16,426 bases of DNA from assembly GCA_046723645.1 (NCBI GenBank), contig JBKOUY010000092.1, positions 1 through 16,426 on the forward strand, in the 5' to 3' direction. Below the pieces are notes generated by a model that searched no databases, was not told the DNA's origin, and saw only the letters and a program-made list of their open reading frames with translations. The first letter of the stretch is position 1, and each line of letters opens with the position of its first letter. The translations under genes were made by a program, and so were the position numbers. Below, one piece after another: positions 1 to 6,768 of the stretch. The stretch comes from DASQUK01 sp046723645. GTDB lineage: Bacteria > Actinomycetota > Acidimicrobiia > Acidimicrobiales > VFJN01.

Positions 1-536
1 AGGGCCTCGCCGAACATGGCGACAAAGCCCTTGGTAGCGCCGTACGTGGCGTTGCCGGGCGTCGCCTGGAGCGCGGCCATCGACGAGATGTTCACGACCG
101 TTCCCCGGCCCCGGGGCACCATGGCCCGGACCGCGGCGTGCGTGAGCCGCACCAGCGCAGTGACGTTGACGGCGATCTCCCGCGCCTCGGCGTCGATGTC
201 GGCGTCGACGAACGGGCCGTACGTCCCGAAGCCGGCATTGTTGACCACGAGGTCGATCGCCCTGTCGGCGTCGGACACACGCGCCTCAACGGCGGCGAGC
301 GAGCCCGGGTCGGCTAGGTCCGCCGGCAGCACCTCGACGGCGACGCCCCGGCCCGCGCGGCTTGCGTCTCCGAGTTCGGCCGCGAGCGCGTCCAGGCGGG
401 CCCGGTCCCTGGCCACCGCGACCAGGCCGGCGCCCTCGGCGGCGAGCTGGCGGGCGAGCGCAGCGCCGATCCCCGAGGACGCCCCGGTGACCAGCGCGGT
501 GCGCCAGGCGGCCGGTCCCGGCGTGCGAGCAGACAT
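1..536 (-). CDS. Short-chain dehydrogenase/reductase (SDR), partial at left edge
   Basis: The reading frame starts at ATG 536 and stays open to the window edge (178 codons), so the C-terminus is missing. The N-terminus has the Rossmann cofactor motif TGASSGIG at about residues 18-25. NNAG follows near residue 98, then NISSMAA with the catalytic serine, then YGATK with the catalytic Tyr and Lys (YxxxK). This is the full active-site set of a classical SDR, an NAD(P)-dependent oxidoreductase acting in the cytoplasm. The substrate cannot be told from this part. It begins 18 nt after the LigT-like gene and has no clear Shine-Dalgarno sequence, which suggests translation following on from its neighbour in the same transcript. 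The family call is firm; the specific activity is unknown. Confidence 0.9.
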   Translation of the reverse strand, partial: MSARTPGPAAWRTALVTGASSGIGAALARQLAAEGAGLVAVARDRARLDALAAELGDASRAGRGVAVEVLPADLADPGSLAAVEARVSDADRAIDLVVNNAGFGTYGPFVDADIDAEAREIAVNVTALVRLTHAAVRAMVPRGRGTVVNISSMAALQATPGNATYGATKGFVAMFGEA

Positions 537-554
537 GGCCGCGCAGCGTAGACG

Positions 555-1088
555 TCACCCGGGCAGCCAGCGCTGGCTGAACCTCGCATCGGCGATCGGC
601 CGCCATACCCGGCCGCGTCCCTCCTCGAGAAGGTGCACGGCCTCGAACCGGACGTCGGCGACGTAGTCGGCGAGTGCGGACACCGCCGCCGCGATGCGGT
701 CGACCTCCATCTCGTCGGCCAACGTGACGTGAGGGACGAACGGGAGGGTCAGCGGGCGATCCAGCGGCGCGCGGAAGACGCGGCTGCGCAGGTCGTGGAG
801 CGCGGCGACGTTGCCGTCGACTCCCAGGTAGACCACCGGCGTCGTCGGATGGAAGGTGGTGGCGGGGCCGAGTCGCAGGTCCAACGGGCGAGTCCGGGCC
901 GCCGACTGCCTCAGGACCTCGAGGGCCTCCGGCATGTCGTCCTCCCGGACGTTCACCGGCGGAACGAGCGTGAGATGGGCGGGGATCCGCCCCAGGGTGC
1001 CGTCGCCCAGGGCCCGGCGAAGGCCGTCCACCTCGGTCGCCACCGGCTCCGGCAACAGCAGTACGGCCCCCAACCGGCGCCGGGACAT
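555..1088 (-). CDS. 2'-5' RNA ligase / LigT-like phosphoesterase family protein
   Basis: The 177-aa product has the two HxT[L] motifs that define the 2H phosphoesterase/LigT superfamily: HLTL at residues 38-41 and HVTL at 120-123. Spacing and total length fit the family. Known members are 2'-5' RNA ligases or cyclic phosphodiesterases acting on 2',3'-cyclic phosphates of RNA or small nucleotides. No signal peptide is seen, so it should be cytoplasmic. An AGGAG lies about 9 nt before the ATG and overlaps the end of the lipase gene, whose stop is 12 nt upstream. That implies one transcript with the lipase and the SDR. The actual substrate is not predictable, and the lipase and dehydrogenase neighbours do not suggest one. 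Confidence 0.85.
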   Translation of the reverse strand: MSRRRLGAVLLLPEPVATEVDGLRRALGDGTLGRIPAHLTLVPPVNVREDDMPEALEVLRQSAARTRPLDLRLGPATTFHPTTPVVYLGVDGNVAALHDLRSRVFRAPLDRPLTLPFVPHVTLADEMEVDRIAAAVSALADYVADVRFEAVHLLEEGRGRVWRPIADARFSQRWLPG

Positions 1089-1100
1089 GCCGCTTGCTCC

Positions 1101-2333
1101 TCAGCAGGTCGACACGGGCGCGCCGCCGGCGGCCCGCTGTTGCAGCCACTCGAAGGCATCGCTCACGGCGTCCGGCGCCGCCTCCACGTGACCCTGTCCG
1201 TTGTCGTAGACGCGGCGCTCGACCACCTGACCCTTGGCGCACATGCGCTGCACCAACCGCTGGCTCAGCGCAGCCGGCACCACGTCGTCGGCGGCGCTAT
1301 GCACGATCAGGATCGGGCTGTCGGTGGCCACCCGACCGGGGTCGTTGCCGGCCTCGAGGTCGGCCCACGGCTCCACCGAGGCGAGATCGGGCTTGAGGAG
1401 CTCGGCGTTGGGCGTGTCCGCGAAGTGGCGGATCACGTCTGCGACGCAGCCCTCGTCCACCTGCGGGAGCTCCGCCTCCCCCGCCGGCGTGAGCACCAGC
1501 GCCGGATCGGCCTCGGGATACGCCTCGGCGAACCCGGCGATGATCATGTAGAGGAAGCCGGCGATCGGCAGCGACCCGGCGGCACTGAAGATGATGGGCA
1601 GCTCGGTGGCGGGAGCACCGGCCACGGTGCCCACGAGCTCGTAGTGCGGCGCCCAGGCGGCGGCGAGCTGGCCGGCCCACAGAGCCCCGTGGCCGCCCTG
1701 CGAGTACCCGAAGATCGACAGCTGGTCGCCGGCGTCGGCATCGGGGAGGTCGCCGGCGGCGACCGCGGCGTCGAGCACGCCCCGGCCCTCGCTCTCGCCC
1801 ACCAGGTAGGGATGCCGGCCGGGGGTCCCCAGGCCTTCGTAGTCGCTCAGCACCACCAGGTATCCCGCGTCGACGAACGGCCTCATGAGCGACAGCTCCG
1901 TCGCGGCGGGGTCCTTCGACGGGGCGCACTCGTCGGCGATGCCGCTCGTCCCGTGGGCGATCGTGAGCACCGGACGGCCCCCGGACGGCGCCTCGCCGGG
2001 CGGCACCAGCGCCGTCCCGGTCACCACGATCGGGTCGCCCTCCAGCGACTCGGAGACGTACATGATCCGCCAGGCGGTCGCCCCACCCACGTCGAGGTCG
2101 TCCACGGGCTTGTAGCGCAGGAGCGTGCCGTGGTCGTCGTCGGGCACCGGGTCGGGCGCGGCGTAGAAGTCGCCGCCGTCGAACTCCTCCGGTCCGCGCC
2201 CCGCCGCGGCAGCCGATTCGTCGACGGCGCCCGCCTCGCCCGACCCGCCGGACCCGTCGGAGCCCCCGGAGCACGCTGCGATCAGCGCTCCGGCCACCAG
2301 CAGGGCTACCGATCGACGCACAGCTCTCGTCAT
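1101..2333 (-). CDS. Secretory lipase-type alpha/beta hydrolase, lipoprotein
   Basis: The 410-aa product has an Arg-rich start, a hydrophobic stretch and a lipobox IAAC ending at Cys21, then a Gly/Ser-rich linker. It should be an outer-face lipoprotein. The catalytic domain has the nucleophile elbow GYSQGG (Ser211), an Asp in SAADD (349/350) and a His in GHVEA (His382), in the order expected for an alpha/beta hydrolase. Segments such as TIAHGTSG and SDYEGLG resemble the secretory lipase (LIP) family, which hydrolyses acyl esters. I chose the ATG at 2333 because it places the lipobox Cys at residue 21; an in-frame ATG at 2348 would add five residues. It is the first gene of a likely three-gene run with the LigT-like and SDR genes. 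Confidence 0.85.
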   Translation of the reverse strand: MTRAVRRSVALLVAGALIAACSGGSDGSGGSGEAGAVDESAAAAGRGPEEFDGGDFYAAPDPVPDDDHGTLLRYKPVDDLDVGGATAWRIMYVSESLEGDPIVVTGTALVPPGEAPSGGRPVLTIAHGTSGIADECAPSKDPAATELSLMRPFVDAGYLVVLSDYEGLGTPGRHPYLVGESEGRGVLDAAVAAGDLPDADAGDQLSIFGYSQGGHGALWAGQLAAAWAPHYELVGTVAGAPATELPIIFSAAGSLPIAGFLYMIIAGFAEAYPEADPALVLTPAGEAELPQVDEGCVADVIRHFADTPNAELLKPDLASVEPWADLEAGNDPGRVATDSPILIVHSAADDVVPAALSQRLVQRMCAKGQVVERRVYDNGQGHVEAAPDAVSDAFEWLQQRAAGGAPVSTC

Positions 2334-2458
2334 GGCTCCAGTCTCCATGAGGGGCGACTACGGGTCCGCGCCCCGACGTGCACCTCACGTTACGGTTTCC
2401 CGGTCGCTCGGCCGAGTCGACGCACGGCCGCGTGAGCGCTCGGGAAGAAGGAGACGCC

Positions 2459-2977
2459 TTGGCTTCATCGTCCGGGGCAGTGGTGCTGGCGGCATTCGCC
2501 CTCGTCGCCCTTGCGATGTCACCGGATTCGGGCTGCGGGTCCGACGGCAACGGTGCCGACCGGGCCGACCAGGCCAATGCCGGCGTAGACACCACCGCCG
2601 AGCCCATGTGCGACGGGGTCGTGGTCGTCCAATCGGCATCCGGGTCGACCTCGGTCCCGGGCGGCGCAGTGCGGGCCGGCTCGTCGACGTCGGTCGCGTG
2701 CGACATGCGCGAGGGAGACGTCGACGACGACGCGGTGCGGGCCCTGCAAGAAGCCCTCGTCAGATGCAACGGGCAGGATCTCACGGTGGACGGCAACTTC
2801 GGGCCGGAGACGCGAGCGGCGCTCGTCCAGATACAGGAGCAGAGCGGGCTGTCGGCTGACGGCTTCTACGATCCCACGACGCGCGACGCGATCCAGTGGC
2901 CGGCCACGACCGCGTCGGGCACGACCGTCTGCATCTCGAACGTCTCGTCGAGCACGGCGCCTGGCGAGGGGTCCTGA
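2459..2977 (+). CDS. Exported protein with C-terminal peptidoglycan-binding domain (PG_binding_1)
   Basis: The 172-aa product starts at TTG 2459, chosen because AAGGAG lies 5-6 nt upstream; an in-frame GTG at 2432 and an ATG at 2378 are less well placed. A hydrophobic segment (about residues 5-20) acts as signal peptide or anchor. It is followed by a low-complexity Gly/Asp/Ala stretch with several Cys. Residues about 85-140 match the PG_binding_1 pattern: VRALQEAL, then VDGNFGPETRAALVQIQ, then GLSADGFYDPTT. The family binds cell-wall peptidoglycan, usually as a targeting module, but no catalytic domain is attached here. The gene is divergent from the lipase gene (about 125 nt apart) and ends 7 nt from the convergent CxxC-protein gene. 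Confidence 0.8.
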   Translation: MASSSGAVVLAAFALVALAMSPDSGCGSDGNGADRADQANAGVDTTAEPMCDGVVVVQSASGSTSVPGGAVRAGSSTSVACDMREGDVDDDAVRALQEALVRCNGQDLTVDGNFGPETRAALVQIQEQSGLSADGFYDPTTRDAIQWPATTASGTTVCISNVSSSTAPGEGS

Positions 2978-2984
2978 CCGGCGA

Positions 2985-3602
2985 TCACTGGCGCCGGAAC
3001 GGTCCCATGCGCTCCATGCGCACCCGGCGATGGATCGTGGGCTTGGTCCGCAGCTCGGTCGTCAGGATGCTCGCCACCTCCGCGGCGAGGCCCTCGGCGT
3101 CGGCGGTGATCTCGGTGGCGGGCCGGCCCGAGCGTGTGAGCCGAAGCAGGTCGAGCCGGACCTTGGCCAGCCGTATGTGGCCGGCCGGCGTGAGCTGCGA
3201 CCGGTGGGGGCTCACGACCACGAACTGGTAGGCGATGGCGACGGTCTCGCACCGTTCGCAGTTCTCGTTCAACGCGACGGCGGCGTTGTCGGCCGCGACG
3301 TTGGTGGGCGCACGGTTGGCGAGCACGACCTGGAACGCCGCCGCCACGGCGCGACAGTCATCGCACTGCGCGTAGGCGTACGCATGGTTGACGGCGGACA
3401 CGTCCCCCCGGAAGGTTTGCGCCAGCTTCAGTGCCGACCGCGCCTTGGATTGCCCATCCCGGTGAAGCTCGACGGTCACATCGGTCGTGATGGTCTTGCC
3501 GTGGCCGGCCTCGGCAGGCGCGACGGTCCCCCACAGCACGGCCAGCGCTATCGCGACCGAGACGGCGCACCGGCCCAACCGCCCCCCCTGCACGAGCGTC
3601 AC
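2985..3602 (-). CDS. Exported protein with two CxxC repeats, last gene of the peptide operon
   Basis: The 205-aa product begins at GTG 3602, which overlaps the stop of the upstream fusion gene as GTGA. AAGGAG lies just upstream, so it is translationally coupled. Residues 12-32 form a signal peptide with a likely cut after AEA. The core has two related repeats: one with CDDC (80-83) followed by AVAAAFQVV, the other with CERC (115-118) followed by VAIAYQFVV. The C-terminal third is charged and helical. I cannot name the family. Paired CxxC motifs outside the membrane could form disulfides or bind metal. The second repeat aligns position by position with the two small peptides of this operon, which have Ser in place of both Cys, so a structural or partner role with them is plausible but inferred. 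Confidence 0.8.
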   Translation of the reverse strand: MTLVQGGRLGRCAVSVAIALAVLWGTVAPAEAGHGKTITTDVTVELHRDGQSKARSALKLAQTFRGDVSAVNHAYAYAQCDDCRAVAAAFQVVLANRAPTNVAADNAAVALNENCERCETVAIAYQFVVVSPHRSQLTPAGHIRLAKVRLDLLRLTRSGRPATEITADAEGLAAEVASILTTELRTKPTIHRRVRMERMGPFRRQ

Positions 3603-6052
3603 GGGCTGCTCCTTCGCGGTGAACGCGACTGGAAACCCTCGGCGATCATCGCCGCCAGGTCGAGGAAGGCGACCCTGGTGGGGTGGCGCAGCTCGGCGAA
3701 GCCGGTCTGGCCACCGGCGGCGAGCTCGGCGTCCCAGGGGATGCGGATCACCCCGGCGCATCGAGCGGAGAAGTGGGCCTCCATGCGGTCCATCTCGACC
3801 GGGCCGTTGCCACGGACGCCGTTGATCACGGCGACGGCACCTCGCACCAGCTCGCCGTAGTTGTGCTCCTCGAGCCAGTCGAGCGTCATGGCTGCGACCC
3901 GGCCGCCGTCGAGGGCCGGCGGCATCACCACGACGATCTGGTCGGCCTCGCCCAGGACGCCCTGGATGGCACCGTCCAGGATGCCCGTCCCGGTGTCGAT
4001 GATGATCAGGTTGTAGTGGCGGTCCAGGATGTCGATGGCGCGGCGATAGTCCCGCTCACCGAGTGCCTGGGAGATGCGGGGATCGTCGTCCGACGCCACG
4101 ACCTCGAGCCGGGTGTCGGACGCCTGGGACGTGTAGGTGCGCATGTCGGCATACCGGTCGAGGACCTCTTGTTGGGCGAGCAGGCTCGTGACGGTCTCGA
4201 ACGACTGGCGCTGGATGCGGTACGCCAGGCTCCCCGCGTCCGGGTTGCCGTCCAGCGCCACCACCCGATCGCCCCGCTGCGATGCGAAAGTGTGGCCCAG
4301 CATCACGGCGGTCGTAGTCTTGCCGGCGCCGCCCTTGCGGGACAGGACGACGATCCGGCGCGAGCCGGCGATCGGGGTGCGCAAGCGGCTCAGCAGATCG
4401 AGCTCGCGCCGCTCGGCACGACCCGGCCCCGGGTTCAACGCACCGCGTGTGGCGACGAAGACCGCGCGCTGCCACCCTCGGGTCGGTCGTCGCTCCCGAC
4501 GACGCAGCATCGTCTGCTCGGTGAAGTCGGCCGCGGTCAGGTTCGTCATCGACGCCCGGCGCTTCGTCCCGTTGACCCCGGTGGCGTCGGGGCCGTGACC
4601 GTTGCCGTTGACGAACGCCGGCGCGCGCTCGCCCGCCGACCCCGGGGTCGACGGAAGCGCGGGGGCCGTCGAATCCCGCCGTTCCTTGGTGTCCATGGGT
4701 GCCTCCTGAGGGACAGGTCTCGTCGCGGCGCCGACGGTGGGAGGGATCGCCCGGTGGCGCCGGCGCACGGCACGCGCGACGAGGCGTGGGACCCGGCGGG
4801 CGAAATCGGCCGCCAGGAGCGTGAGGCCCAGCACGGGCAGCGCCAACAGCGCCATCGACAGGAGCGCGATGGCCACGAGGGCGGCGTCGCCGACCTCCCA
4901 CGCCGCTTTCAGGCTCTGCACTTGGAGCTGCTCGCTCCGCCAGACGTCCCTGACGAAGTCCGGGGCGCGCACCACGATGAAGCCGGCCACCGCGAGGAGC
5001 AGTGGCACGACGAGCAGGACCCAGACGGTAATGGCGGCACGCGCGCCCGGACGGAGCTCGGTGACGCGCCGGTCGGCCCGCTTCCCGGGGAGCATGCTGG
5101 TCAGGACCGGCCCCACCCGATCGAACAGGTCCGGCACACCGACGAGGTCGGTCAGGATGTAGTAGCCGTCGAGGCGGACGATCGGTATCAGCTGCTGAAG
5201 GATCTCGACGTGGATGAGCACGATCGCCAGGACCAGTGGCTCGTACCCGGTGACGGCGTATCCCGCAGCCACCGCCAGGATGGCGAGGCCGTTGAAGTAG
5301 ACGCCGCCGAGGTCGGTGCGTATGCGAGCGGCCCGGCCCAGGCGCTGGGCGTCGGTGACGTCGGTGTAGAGGGCGGGATAGACGAGATAGAGGCCCATCC
5401 CTATCCGGCCTGGCCGGCCGCCGCCGTAGCGGCAACCGGCAGCGTGCCCGAACTCGTGGAAGACGACCGACGCGGCAAGGATCGTTAGGACCACCAGGAT
5501 CGTGACGGGGTGGGTGAACGCCACGGCCAGGCTGTCGCTGACGCTGGCGGTGCGGACCAACCAGACGTCTACGGCGACCAGTGAGACCAGGGCCGCCACC
5601 ACGACTGCAGGTAGGAAGAACGCGACCAGCAGCGCGCTCACGATGTGAACGACGCGCTCCGGCAGGAGCACCAGGCGCAGGCGCAGCCCGAGCAGGCGGC
5701 CCGGCGGCGTCGGCGACGGACGTTGGGCCGCGGACGCGGGCGCGTGCGGCGTAGGCGCCAGCCGGGCCGGCGTTCCGTCGTCCTCGAGGAGGCCGAGCGG
5801 GCGGAGCTTCGCCTCGACAAGGAACTGGAGGCCCTCGGGGGTCAGGCGCCGCCGGTATTGGGTGCTCACCCGGTCCGCCACCTCGTCGGGCGAATGGCGG
5901 CCGTCGAGATTGGCGGCCACGATGAACAGCAGGCGCGACACCTGGAGCATCCGGTGGTCGCGGCGTTCGATCAGGTAACGCGGCTCACGGAAACCGGACC
6001 CCGGATAGCGGCCGACCAGGCGCACGTCGTCTGCTAGTCGGGGGTTCGACAT
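3599..6052 (-). CDS. PqqD-like domain + M50-type membrane metalloprotease fused to MinD/EspI-like ATPase
   Basis: The 817-aa reading frame has three parts. Residues 1-92 resemble a PqqD-like domain, the type that binds leader peptides in RiPP pathways. Residues about 120-430 form a multi-span membrane domain with the zinc motif HEFGH (199-203) and a later RLDGYY with Asp295, as in M50 intramembrane metalloproteases. Residues 453-817 carry a disordered linker, NPGPGRAERREL, the deviant Walker A KGGAGKTT (573-580) and LIIIDTG (Walker B Asp686). This last part looks like the MinD/EspI ATPases associated with type VII secretion. I chose ATG 6052 because an earlier in-frame ATG at 6091 lies in a strong hairpin. 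An internal ATG at 4696 has its own ribosome binding site. Likely job: recognise, cut or export the small peptides encoded just upstream (inference). Confidence 0.85.
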   Translation of the reverse strand: MSNPRLADDVRLVGRYPGSGFREPRYLIERRDHRMLQVSRLLFIVAANLDGRHSPDEVADRVSTQYRRRLTPEGLQFLVEAKLRPLGLLEDDGTPARLAPTPHAPASAAQRPSPTPPGRLLGLRLRLVLLPERVVHIVSALLVAFFLPAVVVAALVSLVAVDVWLVRTASVSDSLAVAFTHPVTILVVLTILAASVVFHEFGHAAGCRYGGGRPGRIGMGLYLVYPALYTDVTDAQRLGRAARIRTDLGGVYFNGLAILAVAAGYAVTGYEPLVLAIVLIHVEILQQLIPIVRLDGYYILTDLVGVPDLFDRVGPVLTSMLPGKRADRRVTELRPGARAAITVWVLLVVPLLLAVAGFIVVRAPDFVRDVWRSEQLQVQSLKAAWEVGDAALVAIALLSMALLALPVLGLTLLAADFARRVPRLVARAVRRRHRAIPPTVGAATRPVPQEAPMDTKERRDSTAPALPSTPGSAGERAPAFVNGNGHGPDATGVNGTKRRASMTNLTAADFTEQTMLRRRERRPTRGWQRAVFVATRGALNPGPGRAERRELDLLSRLRTPIAGSRRIVVLSRKGGAGKTTTAVMLGHTFASQRGDRVVALDGNPDAGSLAYRIQRQSFETVTSLLAQQEVLDRYADMRTYTSQASDTRLEVVASDDDPRISQALGERDYRRAIDILDRHYNLIIIDTGTGILDGAIQGVLGEADQIVVVMPPALDGGRVAAMTLDWLEEHNYGELVRGAVAVINGVRGNGPVEMDRMEAHFSARCAGVIRIPWDAELAAGGQTGFAELRHPTRVAFLDLAAMIAEGFQSRSPRRSSP
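4694..4708 (-). promoter_or_regulatory. Internal in-frame start with strong ribosome binding site
   Basis: CAGGAGG at 4708-4702 sits 5 nt before an in-frame ATG (4696-4694) in the middle of the fusion gene, exactly at the boundary between the membrane protease and the MinD-like part. It would give a free 365-aa ATPase starting MDTKERRD. This may be the relic of two separate genes joined by loss of a stop codon, or a working dual-translation site. Confidence 0.6.
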
Positions 6053-6073
6053 CGTGGTATCCCTGGTCGGGGG

Positions 6074-6110
6074 GACGGGGCGGGACATCATGCAGCTGTC
6101 CCGCTCCGTC
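6074..6110 (-). promoter_or_regulatory. Strong intercistronic hairpin between peptide genes and protease gene
   Basis: Arms at 6110-6097 and 6087-6074 pair at 13 of 14 positions (one A-C mismatch in the minus-strand transcript) around a 9-nt loop. No U tract follows, so it is not a classic terminator. It lies between the stop of the second peptide (6128) and the start of the fusion gene (6052). Such structures often set the ratio between an abundant upstream product and a rare downstream enzyme by attenuation or by protecting the upstream mRNA. The ATG at 6091 lies in the loop. Confidence 0.6.
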
Positions 6111-6127
6111 CGTCCCCCGAGGGGTGC

Positions 6128-6325
6128 CTAGAACTGGCCGACCGCGATGAGCTGGCCGGCCGTTGCCTGCGCCGAGCTGTTGATCGACGCGACGTTGAAG
6201 GCGAGGGCGATGTTGACCCCCACAACGTTCGCGATGTTCACCAGTGCGAGGGTCTCCCGCTCGGGGATCAGCTCGCCGGAGGTGGCATCCAGCTCCGTAT
6301 AGCTGAGCGCACACGTTTCGTGCAT
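6128..6325 (-). CDS. Small peptide 2 (65 aa), possible precursor peptide
   Basis: This 65-aa product is a paralogue of the 63-aa peptide 40 nt upstream. Both have a polar N-terminal half ending in RETL, then LVNIANV or LLNLANV, and a C-terminal half with the core ALAFN, an AS-NSSA segment and AGQ. The C-terminal half alternates small or hydrophobic residues with Asn, Ser and Gln and ends in Gln-Phe. GAAGG lies just upstream of the ATG. One Cys (residue 5) is present in the N-terminal half only. A conserved leader-like half, the gene duplication and the PqqD/M50 gene next door suggest a precursor peptide of a RiPP-like or secreted-peptide system. No known family is recognised, and a structural or amyloid-like peptide is an alternative. 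Confidence 0.75.
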   Translation of the reverse strand: MHETCALSYTELDATSGELIPERETLALVNIANVVGVNIALAFNVASINSSAQATAGQLIAVGQF

Positions 6326-6365
6326 GGTGCCTTCTCTCTGTGTTGCGCCGCGGGGACGCTAACGG

Positions 6366-6557
6366 TCAGCCTTGCAAGACGATGACGGCCTGACCGGCCC
6401 AGGCGCTCGCCGAGCTGTTGAAGCTGGCCGCGTTGAAGGCGAGTGCCAGGTTCGTCGCCGAGACGTTCGCAAGGTTGAGCAGGTGGAGCGTCTCGCGAGG
6501 CTCGAGCATCTGGACCTCGTGGCCCTCGAGCTCCTCGAGAGTGAGGGTGCTTGACAT
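6366..6557 (-). CDS. Small peptide 1 (63 aa), first gene of the peptide operon
   Basis: This 63-aa product begins MSSTLTLEELEGHEVQ. It has an acidic, helical N-terminal half with LEEL and EPRETL, then a C-terminal half with NLALAFN, AASFNSSA and AGQ. It matches the second peptide at more than half of the positions in the last 45 residues. It has no Cys, no signal peptide and no membrane span. Its ribosome binding site is exceptional, with 15 nt complementary to the 16S rRNA 3' end, so very high expression is expected. As first gene, lying behind a GTGACGC repeat array, it is the best candidate for the main product of the system. Its function is unknown; the precursor role is inferred from the PqqD-like domain encoded downstream. 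Confidence 0.78.
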   Translation of the reverse strand: MSSTLTLEELEGHEVQMLEPRETLHLLNLANVSATNLALAFNAASFNSSASAWAGQAVIVLQG

Positions 6558-6560
6558 GGA

Positions 6561-6575
6561 TGGATCACCTCCTTT
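6561..6575 (-). promoter_or_regulatory. Full-length Shine-Dalgarno site of peptide 1
   Basis: The minus-strand transcript carries AAAGGAGGTGATCCA, all 15 nt complementary to the known 3' end of bacterial 16S rRNA. It ends 3 nt before the ATG, and GGAGG is 10 nt from it. Most genes in the window use only 4-6 matching bases. It fixes the start at 6557 and suggests a heavily translated peptide. Confidence 0.85.
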
Positions 6576-6654
6576 GGTTGTGACGTCCGCCGTCGTGCCC
6601 GGGCTGCGATGCTGACCGACGACGCCGGCGGCACCCCGTCACCGAACTCCGCAC

Positions 6655-6683
6655 GCGTCACCACCGCGTCACGTCGGCGTCAC
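6655..6683 (-). promoter_or_regulatory. Heptamer array facing the peptide operon (SARP-type operator)
   Basis: Three exact GTGACGC heptamers read on the minus strand at 6683-6677, 6672-6666 and 6661-6655, each starting 11 bp after the last. A fourth, weaker GTGACGG lies at 6642-6636, out of register. SARP regulators are known to bind direct heptamer repeats with 11-bp pitch placed just upstream of the -10 box. Eight bp beyond the last repeat is TTCGGT (6646-6641), a weak -10 candidate. That the SARP at 7243 binds here is inference. Confidence 0.7.
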
Positions 6684-6718
6684 CGCTTCGCTCGGGGTGT
6701 GCGGTTGCGGTGGGCAAG

Positions 6719-6747
6719 GAGACGCGCCGGTGACGCGCCGGTGACGC
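6719..6747 (+). promoter_or_regulatory. Heptamer array facing the small gene and SARP gene (SARP-type operator)
   Basis: GAGACGC (6719-6725), GTGACGC (6730-6736) and GTGACGC (6741-6747) follow each other at 11 bp. It is the mirror image of the array at 6655-6683 and points the other way. GGTCAT at 6757-6762 lies 9 bp after the last repeat and could be the -10 box, placing the transcript start close to the GTG at 6769. This suggests self-regulation by the SARP encoded downstream. Confidence 0.65.
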
Positions 6748-6768
6748 GTGCGGCGCGGTCATCGGTGG

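Noticed and set aside
633..2435. Long plus-strand ORF of 600 codons.
   Set aside because: Antisense shadow of the lipase and LigT-like genes; the product is Arg/Gly/His-rich without any domain, as expected from high G+C.
3683..5488. Long plus-strand ORF of 601 codons.
   Set aside because: Antisense to the M50/MinD fusion gene, which has clear motifs; low-complexity product.
6052..6091. Earlier ATG at 6091 as the start of the fusion protein.
   Set aside because: It lies in the loop of a strong hairpin without a ribosome binding site; ATG 6052 has AGGG upstream and begins the conserved-looking domain.
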